The notes under the pieces: generated by a model | Databases searched by the model: none | The model's input: the letters and a program-made list of their open reading frames with translations, nothing else | What the model was told of the DNA's origin: nothing | Shown here: piece by piece, positions 43,558-54,738 of the stretch | How positions within the stretch are numbered: the first letter of the stretch is position 1 | How the letters are laid out: each line of letters starts with the position of its first letter | Assembly (NCBI GenBank): GCA_025766275.1 | Contig: JAFKAC010000041.1 | Span: forward strand, 310,001-374,000 | Reading direction: 5' to 3' | DNA length: 64,000 nt | Origin: Lactarius indigo | Lineage: Eukaryota > Basidiomycota > Agaricomycetes > Russulales > Russulaceae | Position numbers and translations under genes: made by a program

Positions 43558-45931
43558 TAGGTTTGGTGCATCGGAAGGCATCAGGGTGCCTGCGTTGTGC
43601 TCGAGGGAAACGGCAGTAGGCGGAGAGGTAGCGGAAAGTGGAGGGGTCGATGTCAAAGTTTCGGGAGTTGGATGGTGCATCATTATACCTGACGTGGCGG
43701 CGACGGCTGGATCTATGGGGGTAGCAGGAGTACGGAGGCTTTCGATAGAGGTCTGACGGGAAGCGTGGAAAGACCTTGGAGCATATATAACGTTGTTAAG
43801 TAATGGTACATCCGTAGGGTCGTGGACGATATGAAGTGGAGATGGCATGGACGAGGAGGACGCATCTGGACTGGCAATGGAAGCCGGTGTAGCGATGTGA
43901 GCGAAGGTTGCGGAGGCAGAGTCGTCGTGGATATGAGGTATCGAGCCCGAATGATGGCCAGGGATGTTACACAACGGATACGACGACGGGCGCCGTAGGA
44001 CGTCGTCCTGATTGCTCGTGGTGGCGGAGAATCGAGTCGGAGCAGCTTCAGTATCTTGATGTAGGGCAACGTAGACGTTGCGAATCGGTTTCAGGATAAA
44101 CGCCGCCATCCACCCGTTATTCTCATTCTGCACTTTGAGGACGATTTCATTCCACAGAGCGCAGAACTCGTGCTGCAGTTCGGGTGACGTATCTTGTACA
44201 TTGAGGTTGGAGGCCGCCTCTAATACATTCGAGAACGCATACGACGGCCAGGTCAGTTTCCGGTAATTGCTAAATTGCTGGCGAGTGACGTGCGTCAAGA
44301 TCGCAAGCGACAGGCTGTCACCGTACGTGGCGAGGTTTCGGATCACAGGTTCCGTGACGCCGAGTTCATTAGAGGCGAGAATAAACCAAGGATCGTCACG
44401 CTGTTGCGCCCTCGCGAGAACGCAGGAGATCGTAGCTTCTGTAATTGAAACAGTATCTTCGTCCGTGTTATTTTCCCAACTCCTCACAATCCGCACAATT
44501 TCGGCGATGAGCGGACCACTATCTTGATAGTAGGACAAAATTCTGTCAAGGCAATAGAACGCCGCGGGAATGTGTGCTGGGTCGGTGGCCTTCGCGCATA
44601 TCATGGCTCGTCGTCTTTTGACAGACACAGGCAATAAATCGGATGAGAAGGTACGGTCCAGCAACCCCACCAATCCCGTAAAAAGCTTCCATCTTTGCTC
44701 TTTGGGCAGATTGGGCAGAGGATCGTCGACGACCTTCGAACTGCGGAAGCCAGGTAGGCCGGAAAAGAAACGCTCCAGTTCGTGATCTTCGTCCAAGTTG
44801 TCGAACGTCCACATGAATGCGCGAGTATCGATCTCTGTTGGTGAGTTCAGAGCAGTTTCCTCGGCCGTCTTCTGCATGCCCTGCACGAGCAGTTTGCGAT
44901 AACTCTCCTCCAAGCCTCCAAATTGATCCCAGTCTCCGTCACTAAGGTAAACTGACGAGGTAAACCACTGAAGAACCCCGTAGAAGACATACGGGATCCC
45001 AACAACAACGGACCATACCAATGATGTAAGCGGAGTATAGTATGGGCTGTCATGACGAAAGATGGGCATGATCGTGGTACATCCGTAGAGAGCTGTGCAA
45101 GCGCCGACCCATGACAGAATCAGCTTGGAAATAGTGGGGTGAACGTTCCAAAGGAACACAACCAGGCCGGCAAAGAAGAGGAATAGGGAAGCGTGGAGGA
45201 GGGTGGGCAATGCTTCAACTGCCCACGGCAGTAGAAACTTCTCGACGCCTTCAGCGAAGAACGCTCGAATCCGTGCTCGCTTGTGTGGGCCATAACGTGG
45301 CTGAGTGGCCTTGAGATACCTTCGTGCCCACTGCTGTAGCAATGTCGCGAGAAGGGCACAGGTGAGACTGATGACCAAGCTCAAGAACCAAAACGCGTTC
45401 ACCCAAACGGCATAGTTTGGCGGGGTGAATGCAGGCGGAGAACTGGGCGGAGAACTGGAAATGTTTGGGTCGGAAAGAGTGTGATAGATATTTGCGAGGT
45501 AGAAATTGGAGGTGTCCTGCGGATTCGGTCGTATGTCCTGAATCGATACGGTGATCAACGACGCTACAGAAGCAGAGAATAAGCCGGTCTATGGGAGGTG
45601 AGTTTGTGAAGCAGCACATGAGGTTGGAAGATATTGACGCACGAAGATGAGAATTCCGTCAGCGTCCGCTTTCCATCTTTCAGTCATCTTCTTGTCTTCC
45701 TCCGCCGCCATTTCGAGATACATTGAGAAGATAGGCCCAGAGCCATCGACAAAATTAGATACACCATGCGATGTTTCATTTTGCGTTGACCGGGGTGGGT
45801 ACCGGTCGTCACCTATTTAGGTGACAGGGGTAGGTGACCATGGGGCGGATAGCATCTGGGAGTAACGTACCTGTGCCACTGTAGAATCCTGCGTCGGGTC
45901 GGTTGGTAGCCTCGTGAGGAGCTCGGGACAT
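43534..45931 (-). CDS. DUF6535 membrane protein, copy 3, tail truncated at a rearrangement junction
   Basis: Three exons: 45931-45871, 45812-45643 and 45588-43534, giving 761 residues. The DUF6535 domain is intact (SNFYLANIYHTLSDP, ALLATLLQQWARRYLKATQP, LFFAGLVVFLWNV), as is the middle region with WTFDNLDEDHELERFFSGLP and ELQHEFCALWNEIV. The Ser/Thr/Pro tail breaks off after SDAPNL, where paralogs continue for more than 100 residues; the last residues (EYPTKRE) are the antisense reading of the eIF3m-like fragment. No internal stop or frameshift, so it may be functional with a shorter tail. Confidence 0.72.
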
Positions 45932-47315
45932 GTTGGTCGTTAAGAAGTGCTTCAATGCTTATGTCATCAACAAATCTCATTTCGAGCTAACTCACGACTG
46001 GTACATGCTGCTCGCCACCAGTGACCTGAAAAGCCAGATACCGCAGACAAGGTTGAGGTTGTGATGTCATATGGCTTAACGCTAAATTTACATTCCCAGC
46101 TCACACAGTATCACATCCCTGACTTGAACAGCTTGTATAATGGATTTGCTTCCTTCGCGAAACCCCGAATAAAGCGTTGGTAGTAGCCTGCAATATTAAA
46201 GAAGCTGTGTACCTCCGGAATTATCGAACACGAGGGCGACTTTGTTAGGATTCAGGCGGAGGTCTTGGTGCTTCGGGGGGAGGCGCCAGTCGAGCTAGGG
46301 GAGTTCCCTTTTGTGTCGGGAAAGATCGGCTTGATTATAGCATCGCTCGTCGCGTATGGGTCATCCTTCCATTGTGATGCCGCCCCCACATGAGATAGTC
46401 GTAGCGGAAATGGGTAGCTTGGTTAGCGTGGTCAACCACGTAAGCGAGGCATTTCGTCACGAATGTACCAATCTCCAGCACGAAATACGCAAACGCAGTC
46501 CTTCCTGCCTCCACTATCTCCCGTGAGTCTACGCTGACGTTCGGCATGTTTTTTAACAGAGCCTTGTGCAGAGTGATGTGATTAGACTCCGCGCTGGTGT
46601 TTAATATGGTTCGGACAAACATGAAGGCGACACGAAACTAGCCGCGTCATTTGGGAGGACGGTTTTACTTGGACGACGTACTAGTATACTGGGAGGTACG
46701 GGTGGGCAACCGTCAATACTTCTAGTAAGATATCTGGGTCCTTCTTGGCTCCGGCGTCTGCATAGGGATTAGATTTGCCGTTTGTCGTCCTTTACCCCGA
46801 CATTATATTTCTTCGACCCTCTCCTCTCATGTGACTCTCGACCCCTTCGGCATATGTTTCCTCGCTCAAACTCATCTCCCTCATCTACCTCCTGCATGCT
46901 TCCCTCTTCCTCGGCTTACAGCCGCTGCGGCAGATTCTTTGCCGAGAATACTTCATTTCTAAGATATTGAGGGATTGGAAACTACGGCTGTGGACGCTAT
47001 CTCTGCACCTGTAAATTTGGAGTCCGCGATCCAGCACCGCATGTCTGTCTTCGCACCACCATAATGCCTCCTACCTATCCCCAATTTCCCGTCTATTAAA
47101 ACTTTGATCATGCTCCCATGACAATGGCCTCTCTGTCTCCCGGTCTACATTGTGTTCCCAGACTCCGCCAGCACAAATGATGGGCGGGTCTCCCGCGACG
47201 ATGCCGAGGGATAGAGAGATCGGCCGTCACCTTGTCACAAAGCGGGGTAGCCGTACGCCCTCTTCCTCTCCGAGTCGTTCGCTTCACCTGCTAACGCGCC
47301 TCGTTCTCCGTGTAG
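45932..47315. other. Duplicated intergenic block, unassigned
   Basis: Promoter region of DUF6535 copy 3 plus a block strongly similar to 56083-57412. Both copies hold a minus-strand frame (46335-46622; 56443-56634) with VSVDSREIVEAGRTAFAYF and CLAYVVDHANQATHFRYDYL, differing at few residues. I do not recognise it. Confidence 0.4.
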
Positions 47316-47611
47316 ATACAAAGCTTGCCACTACAGATTTGTGCACCTCCGCTCGCTAGACCCTGCATCGCAGGCGACGCAGCTTATTGAGCTCGGTGCA
47401 ATCGCCACGGTTCTGTCCGACCCGGCCATCTTCGACTTTGGCCAGCTCTTCAAAGCGCATCACGACCCTCGCGGTGCGAACGCACCTGCTCTTCGCGCTC
47501 TTCCGGAAGCTCTTAAGTGGCAGGCCAGACGACCTGCAGCAACTGTACGTAGACATCACTGGGGAATTTGGTATGTGACCGCAACCCAAGTAGAGCGCTG
47601 GGTCATCGAAG
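47316..47611 (+). pseudogene. eIF3m-like exon fragment A2
   Basis: After a TGTAG acceptor the frame reads HLRSLDPASQATQLIELG and LSDPAIFDFGQLFK. In another frame it continues as HLLFALFRKLLSGRPDDLQ, and near the end VTATQVERWVIEG precedes a GT donor. Together these resemble three consecutive blocks of eIF3m, with frame changes and missing parts between them, so this is a decayed fragment. Confidence 0.45.
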
Positions 47612-48493
47612 GTGACCTTTCCATCCGTCCCGCCCCCTATCAATTCTTTTCTTTTTTTCCAGGAGAATGTCCCCACATCTATGCAGTGATAAATAAAAAG
47701 CGACCCGCGCCGGCTTGTTAACCGCCAGGCGCACACAGACACCGAGGGTGTATTCGTTCCTCAGGAGTGAGTGCTGTTTGTCAGGCACGTCACGGGGGTT
47801 TGCACGTCTGGATTACAGATGTTCTCGATATCATCGTCTTCACCCTACATTGTAGCGGGGTAGTTACAACAGGGGTGGCGGGGTGGAGAAGCAGTGTTCT
47901 GAGACTCTTGTGGTAGGGTGGTGTAGCCAGATAAGTTTCAAACACCCACAGGGATTTATCGTTCTCGATGAGGACAGCAGTAGCGTTCTCTCGGCCACCT
48001 ACTACAGGTCTACTCGTACTCGGCGACCCCGTTAGTGCAACATACCATGAGTACCATTTAGCTCTCACCGGCACACCTCCCATGCAACGACCTCGTCCCC
48101 CATCTTGGAATCGCTCCGTCGTATCTGCCCTGCAATATCCTTGACGCTACTCTTACCAAGAGACAAACCAGCTAGTATTCCGCGGACACCACCAAAGCTG
48201 GAGAGATGAGGACGGTTTACCTGGATGCGGGCAGAGCCTTCCACGTCATTTCCAGGTACGCCTGTCAGTCCGCAGCTGCAGTGGACCAAAGTAAAGGTTG
48301 AGACTGCTCCCTCACACCCCCCACTCTATTCGAGTCCGAGTTTAAATATATTTCGCCACAGTGTTGCACCGCATAATATGAAAGTACACACAAAATGAGA
48401 AAAGCTATTAAATGTAGCGGTATGGTGATATCGAGGGCCAAACAAGAACATATGCCCTATCCCACGCGTACATCTAAGAGATTGGGGGCCGCA
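47612..48493. other. Duplicated 3' flank of DUF6535 copy 5
   Basis: Alignable with 57709-58588 with many substitutions up to 48373. From 48374 rightward the two copies are identical. No gene is recognised. Confidence 0.5.
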
Positions 48494-50076
48494 TTAAACT
48501 ATATCATACTGGGAACGCGAAGGATGTGGCGGATGATCTCCTGTACGTTCGGTATTTGGTTCCCACATTGATGGACCTGCGATGACTATGTTCGAGTCAG
48601 TGACCAACAGCAGTAACGGGGGTTGTGGTGAAATACCTAGAGTCGGCGTAGTGTTTGCGTCGATCGCCCGATCCGCCAAAAGGGGGTCAAGAGCGTCCTT
48701 GTCCCCGTGCAAACCAGGCTTCTGACTACCGTCATCCTCAGCAGCAGAATCTAGATCGGGTGCAGAGGTTGGTCCTGTAGAAGCGCTGGGAGTGACGGTG
48801 ACCATTATTGGGCGATGGGATCCTGAGAAAGACAGTGAGGGGTAAGATTGGGTCATCGGCGAGAGTGAAGACATTAGCGCACCTGTAAGAAGTATACTGC
48901 CGAGAACTGGATTATGAGCAGCTGTAGCTGGAAGATTTGGTGGGTAGGAAGGCGTCAGAGGGTCTGGGTTGTGCTGGAGGGCGACTGCAGTAGATAGGGA
49001 TGGGGAGGTAGAGGAAAGAGGAAAGACGAACGTCGAGGTTGCGGAAGTAGGGTGGGGTATTATTATACCAGGGGTGACAATTACGTCGGTTGTCGTTGGA
49101 TTTGGTGAGGTGAGAGGAACGGAGAGGGCTTCGGTGGTCGTCTCAGGAGTAGTCTGGGGGTGGAAGTTGTCAAGCGGTGGCACATCCGGAATGCTTTCGT
49201 TGGCACGAGGTGGGGTGGGCACGAACGAGGACGGCACTTCGGGACTGAGAATGGGAGCAGGGACTGACGAAGCGATGGAAGCAAAGGACGTGGAGGCAGA
49301 GTCGTTGTGGACGTGTGGTGTCGAATCTGGACGATGGCCAGCGACGCGGCACAATGGATAAGTGGGTAGGTCCCAAGGACTCATTGGGGCGGAATTGGTT
49401 TCTTGATGTAGCTTGACGTAGACTTTTAGAATCGGCCAGAGGATATACTCCGCCATCGAATCATTGCTGTCTCTCTGCCCTTTGAGAAGGATTTGATTCC
49501 AGAGAGCACAGAACTCGTGCTGCAGATCAGGTGACGTATCTTGCACTTTGAATTCCGAAGCCGCTTCTAAAACATTCGAGAACTGGTACGTTGGCCAGGC
49601 CTTCTTCCCGAAATGGGTAAATTGCTGGCGAGTGATGTGAATCAAGACGGCAAGTGACAAGCTGTCACCATGTGCGGCGTAGTCTCGAAGGATGGGTTCT
49701 TGGACGCCCAGTCGATGGGAGGCAAGGTTAAACCAAAAGTCATCGCGCTTTTTCGTCCTTGCGATAAACTTGCAGACTTCAGCCACCAAATTAGGATTAT
49801 TGTCCCATTCGTTCATAATCTGCGCAATTTCGGTGGACAAAGGATGGCTATATTGGCATCTGGATAAAATCTTGTAAACGACATCAGATATCGGAATGTG
49901 TGCTGGGTCGAAAGCCTTCGCGCAGATGATGGCCCTCCGGTCTTTGACATGGTCAGGTAGCAAATCGGATGAGAAAGTGACGTTCAATAACCCCATTAAA
50001 GCCGTCAAAAGCTTCTCCTTTTGCTCTTTGGTGAGACCAGGTAAAGGATCGTCGACAAATTTGGAGTTGCGGAAGC
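48374..50076. repeat. Identical tract, copy A (partner 58469-60171)
   Basis: Constant offset of 10,095 bp to the partner and no difference seen over 1,703 bp, while both flanks differ at many positions. It covers the 3' flank and the C-terminal half of DUF6535 copy 5. Confidence 0.85.
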
Positions 50077-51406
50077 CAGGTAAGCCCCAAAAGAAGCGCT
50101 CCAGTTCGTGATCTTCGTCCAAACTATCGAGTGTCCACAAAAGGGCACGAGTGTCGATCTCTGATGGTGCGTTTAGAGCAGTTTCCTCGGCTGTCCTTTG
50201 CAGGCCTTGCGTAAGCATGTTGCGAGAACTTTCCTTCAGGGACTTGAAGCAATTGTAGGCTCCTCTAGTAAAATCACCAAGACAAATGGACAAAAAATGA
50301 AAAGAAATGGACAAAAAACGAGAACAAACGTCTCCAAAAAAAAGGCACGGAGAACAAAAGATGGGAAAGGATTCGAACAGACAACCGAACCAGCAGAACG
50401 GAACAAAAAAGCAACAGAACATAAAACTGGCGAGCCACCAAAGGACCTGATATGTGGCCAAATACATTCCAGCAACAATGTGCCATGCCGGAAATGAAAG
50501 TGGCGTGTGGTATGGACTGTCGTGACGAAGGATCGGGACGAGTGTGATGCATCCGTACAGAGCAGTGCAAATCCCAATCCATGACACCACTGACTTGAAT
50601 ATCGTCAGATCAACGTTCCATAGGAACACAGAGATGCCGGCAAAGAACAGGAACAAGGAAATGTGCAGCAGCGTCGGCAGTGCTTCGACCGCCCATCGAA
50701 CGAGAAACTTCTCGACACCCTCGAAAAAGAATGCACGGATCCGCGCACGCTTGTGTAGGCTGTAGCGTGGTTGAGTGACCTTGAGATATCTTCGTGCCCA
50801 TTGCTGAAGTAACGTCGCGAGTAGAGCACAGCTGATACTGATCACCAAACTCAAGAAAAACAGTGCGTTCACCCAAATGGCATAGTTTGGCGGAGTAAAT
50901 GGCGGAGGGGAGGCAGGGAGGGAAGTCGAAACGTTGGATCCAGGGTCGGCGAGGGTCTGATAGATATTTGCGAGATAGAAGTTGGAAGTGTCCTGAGGAT
51001 TTGGTCGAATGTCCTGGACAGATACTGAGATTAATGAGGCGACAGCAGCAGAGAATAGACCAGTCTATGAGAGATGAGTCTGGGAAGTAGTATAAAGCAT
51101 TGGAAGATGGCGACATACAAAGACGAGGATGCTGTCAGCGTCCGCTTTCCATCCTTCGGCCATCTTCTCGTCTTCTTCTTTCGCCGTTTTGAGATACATG
51201 GAGAAAATAGGCCCCGAACCATCGACGAAGTTAGTCGTTTCATGTGATTCCTGAACCGGCGCCGACTGGGGTAAATCCGGACGGTCACCTATGGGGTGGT
51301 TGTGGCGGGTGAGAACGGTGAGGATAGAGCTAAGTGAGAGCAAAGTACCTCTGCCTGGGCCCATATCCGCCCCAGCCATATTGTCACTTCCGAGAGCATG
51401 GGACAT
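48494..51406 (-). CDS. DUF6535 membrane protein, copy 5, with extra hydrophobic segment
   Basis: Three exons: 51406-51349, 51288-51119 and 51064-48494, giving 932 residues. DUF6535 hallmarks are EGWKADADSILVF, SVSVQDIRPNPQDTSNFYLA and ALLATLLQQWARRYLKVTQP. After the fourth membrane segment an insertion of about 50 residues, rich in Phe, Cys and Leu (FCCFFVPFCWFGCLF), is absent from copies 1-3. The middle helical region and the Ser/Thr/Pro tail from FRNSKFVDDPLPGL onward are identical to copy 6, while the N-terminal half differs at many residues. No stop or frameshift. Function unknown. Confidence 0.78.
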
Positions 51407-53929
51407 TGAATAGTATGGAGTGAGATGAGTATGGAGAGTAAAATCTGGGAGGGTGGAACTTGAACGCGTTGAATGCGTTAAGAGTGACTGGTGATTACCC
51501 TTCGCCAGTTGTAAGCGGCCATGAGGGCACCATGAGGTAACGAGAAGCGCCGCACTGCAAGCACTCGATGGTCAACAGTATGTGATCGTGAAAACCACAT
51601 TTTGTGCTCTCTCGTAAGTCGTTTTTGCATTGCGGGGGTCTACGATGCGCTAGTGAGACACTCCTCCAACTGCCGCATCCTTCCGACCACAACGTGCTCA
51701 CTCTACTTTTCGACTATGCTCTTGTCACTCCATTATCTCCGCAACTTCCATACCGACGCGATCAAGATGCTCAATGTCACCCTCAACGAGGGTTTCATCC
51801 TGCAGGCTATTCCGGAGTTAGAAATGGTTACCCTGGTGCGTGCTACATGCAGACGCTTCCATGTCACTGCTAAGCGCGCTCATAAACCTCCAGCAGCTCA
51901 AAGCCAAATATTGATCGATGATCCTCATTGTCACGCGTATGTCCTGCACATCCTGTACCCTGAACCCTGTTTAGTGTTTACGGCATTATCAGCGCCTCTC
52001 CATGGCCCTCTCCGACCATCTTCCCAGTGGCTGACCGTTGCTAAATGGCACACGGATCACATTATCCTTGTGCATAGACCAGATCGGGACATACTAGCCC
52101 GGGACATATTATTCCGAGTCTCCCACCCATAGCTGGCATATTTGCCGAGAGATTGGAAACATGGACGCTTCTCACAGCTGACTTGCCGCTTGATGACCTC
52201 TCCACAGGCTCTACTTGCCACTCATTTAGACCCAGTCATCTCTTCACGAGTTCTATTCGTGAGCTTATAATCTTGTGGAGGGAGGGACAGATGAGGGTGA
52301 AGATGTTGTCGGGGACGAAGGGATGTCTTATTGTGTGGCTTGACAGGAGGACGTAGGTCAGGAGCTTCCGACCGAAGCCGCTGACACAACCTCTGTATAT
52401 CCACTGCACTGTGTCTCCCTCCCTCTTATCCGCATGGTTACGTCTTCACACACAGGCTTGTGTACGCTGGCCCACTCTACCGCTCACTCGAGCCCATCCC
52501 ACGAATTGCCGACCCTGCCATGCGGCGCCTTGTGGACCCATAGGCACTGGAGGCCTAGAGTCGCATACTACTCTGCTGGTAATTAACGTGGGGTCTTCAC
52601 CTTACTAGGTCTCATTACCTCTCACTGACGTGTTGCTGTCCTCCACTCGTCCCCACCTGATATAAGTGCATTAAGGTTTTCCACATTTTTCCCTCTGGTG
52701 TTAGAATGTATTTAGTCCCTCACTGGTGTGTGACATAGCACTCCGCCTCAGTTCCCGCTTCGTTTAATACCGACCACCTTGGAGCTGCCACTTTTTTCTG
52801 GTCAAATACACCACCTACAACATTCCTGCCATTTCCCCACAATGGCGGAACTTGCATGACGCTTGGAGCGGAAATTAAACACACCAGGTCATGGTGCCTC
52901 GGTACGGAGGCGACATGATGTGTCCCTCTTTGGTCTCTCTCAGGCCGCTAAAATGAATTCAGCTGAGTACTCCCCCACCCCCCCTTTTCCACATAACACG
53001 CTTTCGATCGGACCTCCCCCTGGAATCGCTCACCTGCACCTGCAGGTACCGGGACCAGTCATCCCACTACCTCATCCACGTGTGCCCCCGCTTCACCCGG
53101 CCACATGAGAAACACTGCTACTCCCACTGGGGTGTCTCCCGCCTTTACCCTGGGAAACGCTTCAGGTCACCCATTATCCCTAAAATCAAATATATCGAGC
53201 CCTTCAATGGGGGAGGCGGAGGAAACGTCTACACATTTCTATTTTCCTACAGGACGGCGGCGCATCTTCAAGAGCTGAGATGGGGCTTACGGCACCATTT
53301 AATCCGGGATGATCTCTCGGAAGATATCAACCCTTGACCCAGCCATGCGGCTGCCTGTAAGCTTCTTTATTGTTCTAGCCCTTCTGATACGACCCATGCT
53401 CCGTTCTTCTTTTCATTTGGAATGGTTCAGACGCTCTGACCCGATTGTTTACACGATTACGACAGCGCGTGAGTCTCGGCTCTTCATTACCCTACTTAAA
53501 TTCTTCTATCCGAAGACCGGTCTTGTATTTCTGATGCTGTCCCGGAATAAATCTGCTTCAAAAAAACAACTCGCATGATGCCGCAAGTATTTGGTTGGCT
53601 AATCGCTCCATGTTTTCCTTAGCTATCTCGCTGTGTACTATATGTCTCAACGAGGCTTGCGGCATGTCCTCATTGCTGTGCTCACGATCACCCCTTATTT
53701 CGCTGTACTCTCCGCATCTCGTATGTGTGAGGTTATGTACATCAGAAGATTCCAAGGCAAGAGTAACACGGCCCATGACGGTGATATCGAGATACAAAGA
53801 ATATGTACTCTATCATAGAGGGACGCATTACGGCAATACGATGGATGTAGAGAACGATCCACTGTATATTCGACATCAAGAGAGCAACGTAAAGACCTGC
53901 TGTGGCTACATCAGCAATTGACAACGATG
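51407..53929. other. Duplicated intergenic block, unassigned
   Basis: Contains the promoter of DUF6535 copy 5 and about 2.4 kb alignable with 61475-63945. The longest frame (51602-52132, +) is interrupted in the partner (stop after about 100 codons), so it is not conserved as protein. Another shared frame near 53080-53337 has no domain I recognise. Confidence 0.45.
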
Positions 53930-54230
53930 GTGGCGACTGTGGTGGAAGATCTTGGGCGGCCATAGTATTTTCCTGAATCGCCTCAGCAGTGTCAGAAGCA
54001 GCTCTTTACTTGCGTAACACGACCTTCGCGCTACCCTCCCCTTTAGCAGAGGCGACCAGATGAGGTGCAAAACACAGCTGTGGCCGAGATGGGCTAGGAG
54101 TAGCGGGCGCTAGCACTGACGAACTGAATGAAATTTTGGCGAAGACGCGTGGTCAGATCCAGTCACGAAGACGACAACGGACCTGTTGAGAACATATTGT
54201 TGAGAATCGAAGAGGGAGAAGGTAGCGATG
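53930..54230 (-). pseudogene. DUF6535 3'-end remnant
   Basis: The minus strand reads MAAQDLPPQSPPSLSI, matching the end of copy 1 (MAALDHPPQSSSLLPI). Weaker matches to the Ser/Thr/Pro tail extend to about 54230 (SDVLDVPSLPSPSSILNN). There is no upstream domain. It lies at the boundary between the two 10-kb units. Confidence 0.5.
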
Positions 54231-54567
54231 GAACGTCTAGAACATCCGAAGGAGTGCGGTGGCCATTTTCACCTCAAGACATGTCTCCTATCCTTAATTG
54301 TTCACTCATTAGAGTCTGATGCAATTCAACACGCTCCCACAACAATTTTTCTTTCTATCATCTGGTTACAAAACGCGCTCAGAGATCTTGTCAACACAAA
54401 CAAGCTGCGCATGCCAACGGCGAGAAGCCGCTAAATGAGTAGGGGATCACACCTCCCAGAGTGCGCTTTCTTGGAGCACCCTGTCGACGTCATTTCCTAA
54501 AGCGGGGCAGCGGGACGTCCCCTGTATCTCACCTCGCGTCACCTACTGATGCGCTTCGTTCCCCGTG

Positions 54568-54738
54568 CAAACGTAGCACTACAGGCACTTGTACGTCCAC
54601 TCGATAGAACCTGTGCTCGGCCCGGTCACCCCAGCCCTGTCCGACACAACCATCTTCGACTGGGACTCGCTCTTCAAGCTTGACGCGGTCCTCGCTGCGC
54701 AAGCGCACTTGCTAATCGCGCTTCGTCGGATATTCCTA
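54568..54738 (+). pseudogene. eIF3m-like exon fragment B1
   Basis: Partner of 43393-43557, with LSDTTIFDWDSLFKLDAV and HLLIALRRIF. The CAG acceptor of the first copy has become CAA here, so the exon could not be spliced in the same way. Ends at the same junction with a DUF6535 tail. Confidence 0.42.

Noticed and set aside
48969..49361. + strand open frame of 130 codons, repeated identically at 59064-59456
   Set aside because: Antisense to the DUF6535 tails; identity is explained by the conversion tract, not by coding constraint.
51602..52132. + strand open frame of 176 codons in the duplicated block
   Set aside because: The partner at 61670 is interrupted after about 100 codons, so the frame is not conserved.
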